A DNA stretch of 8,528 nucleotides from Clostridiales bacterium (GTDB lineage: Bacteria > Bacillota > Clostridia > Christensenellales > Aristaeellaceae). Positions 6,250 through 8,528 of this stretch are shown here, one piece after another (the first letter of the stretch is position 1; the number at the start of each line of letters is the position of its first letter). A model generated the notes under the pieces. It made no database searches. It saw nothing but the letters and a program-made list of their open reading frames with translations, and was not told the DNA's origin. The translations under genes were made by a program, and so were the position numbers. Location of the stretch: the NCBI GenBank assembly GCA_019409045.1, contig DXVG01000061.1:1-8528 (forward strand), in the 5' to 3' direction.

Positions 6250-7533
6250 ATGAAGCTGATGGTGGTCGGCGGCGGAGGGCGCGAGCACGCGCTGATCCGC
6301 ATGCTGAAGAAAAATCCCCAGGTGGAAATGATCTACGCGCTGCCCGGCAACGGTGGCATCGCCGGGGACGCGCAGTGCGTGGACATACGGGCCACGGACA
6401 TAGACGGCATCGCGCGCTTCGCCGTGGAGAACAAAATCGACTTTGCCGTGGTCGCGCCCGACGACCCGCTGGCCATGGGCTGTGTGGACCGGCTGCACGA
6501 AAAGGGCATCCCCTGCTTCGGCCCGGAGGCGAAGGCCGCGCAGATCGAGGCGAGCAAGGTCTTTTCCAAGCGCCTGATGCACAAATACGGCATCCCCACG
6601 GCCAGGTGCGAGGTATTTGACGACGCGCAGACGGCGCTTGCATATGTGCGCAGCGCGCCCGCGCCGCTGGTGGTGAAGGCCGACGGGCTGGCGCTTGGCA
6701 AGGGCGTGATCATCTGCAACAGCACGCAGGAGGCCGAGGAGGCAATCCGACACACCATGTGCGACCACGCCTTTGGTAAGAGCGGCGACCGCGTGGTGAT
6801 CGAGGAGTTTTTGGAGGGGCCGGAGGTATCCGTGCTCGCCTTTACCGACGGAAAGACCGTGGCGCCGATGGTCTCCTCCATGGACCACAAGCGCGCCCAT
6901 GACGGAGACACGGGGCTCAACACCGGCGGCATGGGCACCATCGCGCCCAACCCCTTCTACACGCCGGACGTGGCCGCGCGCTGCATGGAGGAGATCTTCC
7001 TGCCGACGATGCGCGCGATGAACGCCGAAGGCCGCACGTTCAAGGGCTGCCTCTACTTCGGGCTGATGCTGACCAAGGACGGCCCGAAGGTGATCGAGTA
7101 CAACTGCCGCTTCGGCGACCCGGAGACGCAGGTGGTGCTGCCGCTGCTTGAGAGCGACCTTCTGACCATCATGCAGGCGGTGGAGGAGGAGCGGCTTTCC
7201 GAGGTGGAGGTTCGCTTCAGAGACGGCGCGGCCTGCTGCGTCATACTCGCCTCGGGCGGCTATCCCGAGGCCTACGAGAAGGGCAAGCCCATCGACCTGG
7301 GCGGCGCGGACGCGCTCAAGGACACCTGGGTGTTCCACAGCGGCACGGCGCTGCGGGACGGCGGATATGTGACCGCGGGCGGGCGCGTGCTGGGCGTGAC
7401 CGCCACGGCGGACGCACTGCCCGAGGCCGTGCGCCGCGCCTACGAGGCGGCGCGCAGGGTGCACTTTGACGGCATGTTCATGCGCTCGGACATTGGAAGG
7501 CGCGCGCTGGAAGTGGAGGGATACCATGGTTGA
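6250..7533 (+). CDS. purD: PurD, phosphoribosylamine-glycine ligase (GAR synthetase)
   Basis: ATP-dependent ligation of glycine to phosphoribosylamine, giving GAR; an ATP-grasp enzyme of 427 residues, the family norm. MKLMVVGGGGREHALIRML (1-19) is the N-terminal signature. ATP-grasp elements are LVVKADGLALGKGVII (140-155), VVIEEFLEGPEVSVLA (182-197), MDHKRAHDGDTGLNTGGMG (211-229) and VIEYNCRFGDPETQVVLPLL (281-300, the metal-binding Glu and Asn). The C-terminal biotin-carboxylase-like domain follows, with VILASGGYPE (331-340). Two spots differ from the E. coli form: APDDPLAMG (69-77) in place of GPEAPLVKG, and LNTGGMG in place of PNTGGMG. Both look like variants shared by many Clostridia, not losses of function. 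The start is set by GGAGGG at 6238-6243, 6 nt before the ATG; this site begins within the purH' stop codon. The stop overlaps purL by 8 nt. Confidence 0.98.
   Translation: MKLMVVGGGGREHALIRMLKKNPQVEMIYALPGNGGIAGDAQCVDIRATDIDGIARFAVENKIDFAVVAPDDPLAMGCVDRLHEKGIPCFGPEAKAAQIEASKVFSKRLMHKYGIPTARCEVFDDAQTALAYVRSAPAPLVVKADGLALGKGVIICNSTQEAEEAIRHTMCDHAFGKSGDRVVIEEFLEGPEVSVLAFTDGKTVAPMVSSMDHKRAHDGDTGLNTGGMGTIAPNPFYTPDVAARCMEEIFLPTMRAMNAEGRTFKGCLYFGLMLTKDGPKVIEYNCRFGDPETQVVLPLLESDLLTIMQAVEEERLSEVEVRFRDGAACCVILASGGYPEAYEKGKPIDLGGADALKDTWVFHSGTALRDGGYVTAGGRVLGVTATADALPEAVRRAYEAARRVHFDGMFMRSDIGRRALEVEGYHG
7515..7520 (+). promoter_or_regulatory. Ribosome binding site for purL inside purD
   Basis: GGAGGG lies within the last purD codons, 5 nt before the ATG at 7526. 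It supports a purL start that overlaps purD by 8 nt. Confidence 0.85.
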
Positions 7534-8528
7534 CCGCCTGTTCGTGGAGAAAAAGCCCGGCTTTGACAACGAAGCCCGCGCGCTTCTCAAGGACGCGCGC
7601 TCGTTTCTGGGGCTGACCAGGCTCACGGGCCTGCGCCTGTTCAACCGCTACGACGTGGAGGGGCTGGACGCGGCGCTGTTCGCCCGCGCGCGCGCGACGG
7701 TGTTTTCCGAGCCGCAGTTGGACGATGTGTACGACGAGCTGCCCGAGGGCGAGGGCGTCGTGTTCGCCTCCGAATACCTGCCCGGGCAGTTCGACCAGCG
7801 CGCGGATTCGGCCGCGCAGTGCATACAGCTCATGGCGCAGTGCGAGCGCCCCGCGGTGCGCACGGCGCTTGTGTACATGCTCGAGGGCGCGCTGACGCAG
7901 CGGGACGTGGAGGTATTCAAGCGGCATGTGATCAACCCCGTGGAGCGGCGCGAGGCCTCGCTGGAGAAGCCGGAAACGCTGCGCACGCAGTACGCGCTTC
8001 CCGAGACCGTGCCCGTGGCCGAGGGCTTTACGCGCATGGACGAGGCGGAGCTGTCCGCATTCCGACGCAAGTACGCGCTGGCCATGGACGACGCGGACCT
8101 CGCCTTCTGTCAGGCGTACTTCCGTCAGGAGCGGCGCGACCCGACGATGACGGAGATCCGCATGATCGACACCTACTGGTCGGACCACTGCCGTCACACC
8201 ACGTTTTTGACCGAGCTTACCGACGTGCGCTTTGACGACGCGCGCGTGGAGAGGGCCTACGGCCACTACCTGGAGATCCGCGCGACGCTCGGCCGCACGG
8301 CAAAGCCCGTGACGCTGATGGACATGGCCACCGTGGGCGCGCGCTACCTAAAGAGCACCGGCGCGCTCGACGACCTTGACGAGTCCGACGAGATCAACGC
8401 CTGCACGGTGAAGCTGGACGTGGAGACCGACAGGGGCGTGGAGAAGTGGCTGTTGCTGTTTAAGAACGAGACGCACAACCACCCCACCGAGATCGAACCC
8501 TTCGGCGGCGCGGCCACCTGCATCGGCG
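7526..8528 (+). CDS. purL: PurL, FGAM synthase, long single-chain form (3' partial)
   Basis: Glutamine- and ATP-dependent conversion of FGAR to FGAM. Only the first 334 complete codons are in the window; the frame is open to the right edge without a stop. MVDRLFVEKKPGFDNEARAL starts a PurS-like N-terminal domain (about 1-140) with LRLFNRYDVEGLD (36-48), TVFSEPQLDDVYDE (58-71) and SEYLPGQFDQRADSAAQCI (82-100). A linker helix region follows (about 170-215), then YWSDHCRHTTF (217-227) and the first synthase-domain signature FKNETHNHPTEIEPFGGAA (312-330), which carries the expected His residues. The leader and the EYLPGQFDQRADSAAQ block identify the Gram-positive single-chain clade (around 1200 residues or more), which carries its own glutaminase domain at the C-terminus. 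That explains why no purS or purQ is found nearby. The C-terminal half, including the glutaminase Cys, cannot be checked here. Confidence 0.96.
   Translation, partial: MVDRLFVEKKPGFDNEARALLKDARSFLGLTRLTGLRLFNRYDVEGLDAALFARARATVFSEPQLDDVYDELPEGEGVVFASEYLPGQFDQRADSAAQCIQLMAQCERPAVRTALVYMLEGALTQRDVEVFKRHVINPVERREASLEKPETLRTQYALPETVPVAEGFTRMDEAELSAFRRKYALAMDDADLAFCQAYFRQERRDPTMTEIRMIDTYWSDHCRHTTFLTELTDVRFDDARVERAYGHYLEIRATLGRTAKPVTLMDMATVGARYLKSTGALDDLDESDEINACTVKLDVETDRGVEKWLLLFKNETHNHPTEIEPFGGAATCIG

Noticed and set aside
4991..6643. 550-codon open frame on the - strand across the purO end, purH' and the purD start
   Set aside because: Its translation is Arg/Ala/His-rich with no recognisable domain, it spans three well-identified genes, and long antisense frames are expected opposite GC-rich third codon positions.
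6235..7644. 469-codon open frame on the - strand opposite purD and the purL start
   Set aside because: Same compositional artefact; purD and purL carry complete family motifs on the + strand.

Overview
The window is one gene-dense stretch of a de novo purine biosynthesis operon, entirely on the + strand, with about 1% non-coding sequence. It starts inside purE and ends inside purL. The order is purE (5' end missing) - purC - purF - purM - purN - purO-type IMP cyclohydrolase - stand-alone AICAR formyltransferase (purH C-terminal domain only) - purD - long-form purL (3' end missing). Six of the nine genes correspond to the familiar clostridial order purE-C-F-M-N-H-D-L. The difference is at the purH position, where the usual bifunctional gene is replaced by two genes of separate origin.

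The likely source is a high-GC member of the Clostridia (Bacillota), for example an oscillospiral or christensenellal gut lineage; this is inferred. The support is the gene order, strong GGAGG-type ribosome binding sites before almost every gene, a B. subtilis-type PurF with propeptide and iron-sulfur cysteines, the Gram-positive single-chain PurL with no purS/purQ, and clostridial-looking variants of PurE, PurN and PurD. G+C is roughly two thirds by eye (not counted). This produces very long antisense and shadow open frames that are not genes.

Layout: 1-485 purE, 498-1208 purC, 1223-2650 purF, 2647-3681 purM, 3678-4292 purN, 4280-4996 purO, 5057-6238 purH', 6250-7533 purD, 7526-8528 purL. 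Genes are either overlapping (ATGA at purF/purM and purM/purN, 13 nt at purN/purO, 8 nt at purD/purL) or 11-14 nt apart. The single exception is the 60-nt gap between purO and purH', which holds a perfect 10-bp inverted repeat. No promoter, terminator, RNA gene, mobile element or CRISPR array is visible. The transcription start and end lie outside the window.

Together the genes cover PRPP to IMP except for purB, and purK is not seen. PurF makes phosphoribosylamine, PurD GAR, PurN FGAR (10-formyl-THF), PurL FGAM, PurM AIR, PurE CAIR and PurC SAICAR. PurH' then formylates AICAR and the PurO-type enzyme closes the ring to IMP. I do not see a previously undescribed system. The most informative point is the in-place replacement of bifunctional PurH by an archaeal-type cyclohydrolase plus a transformylase that looks like the eukaryotic ATIC domain, with a hairpin in the gap between them.
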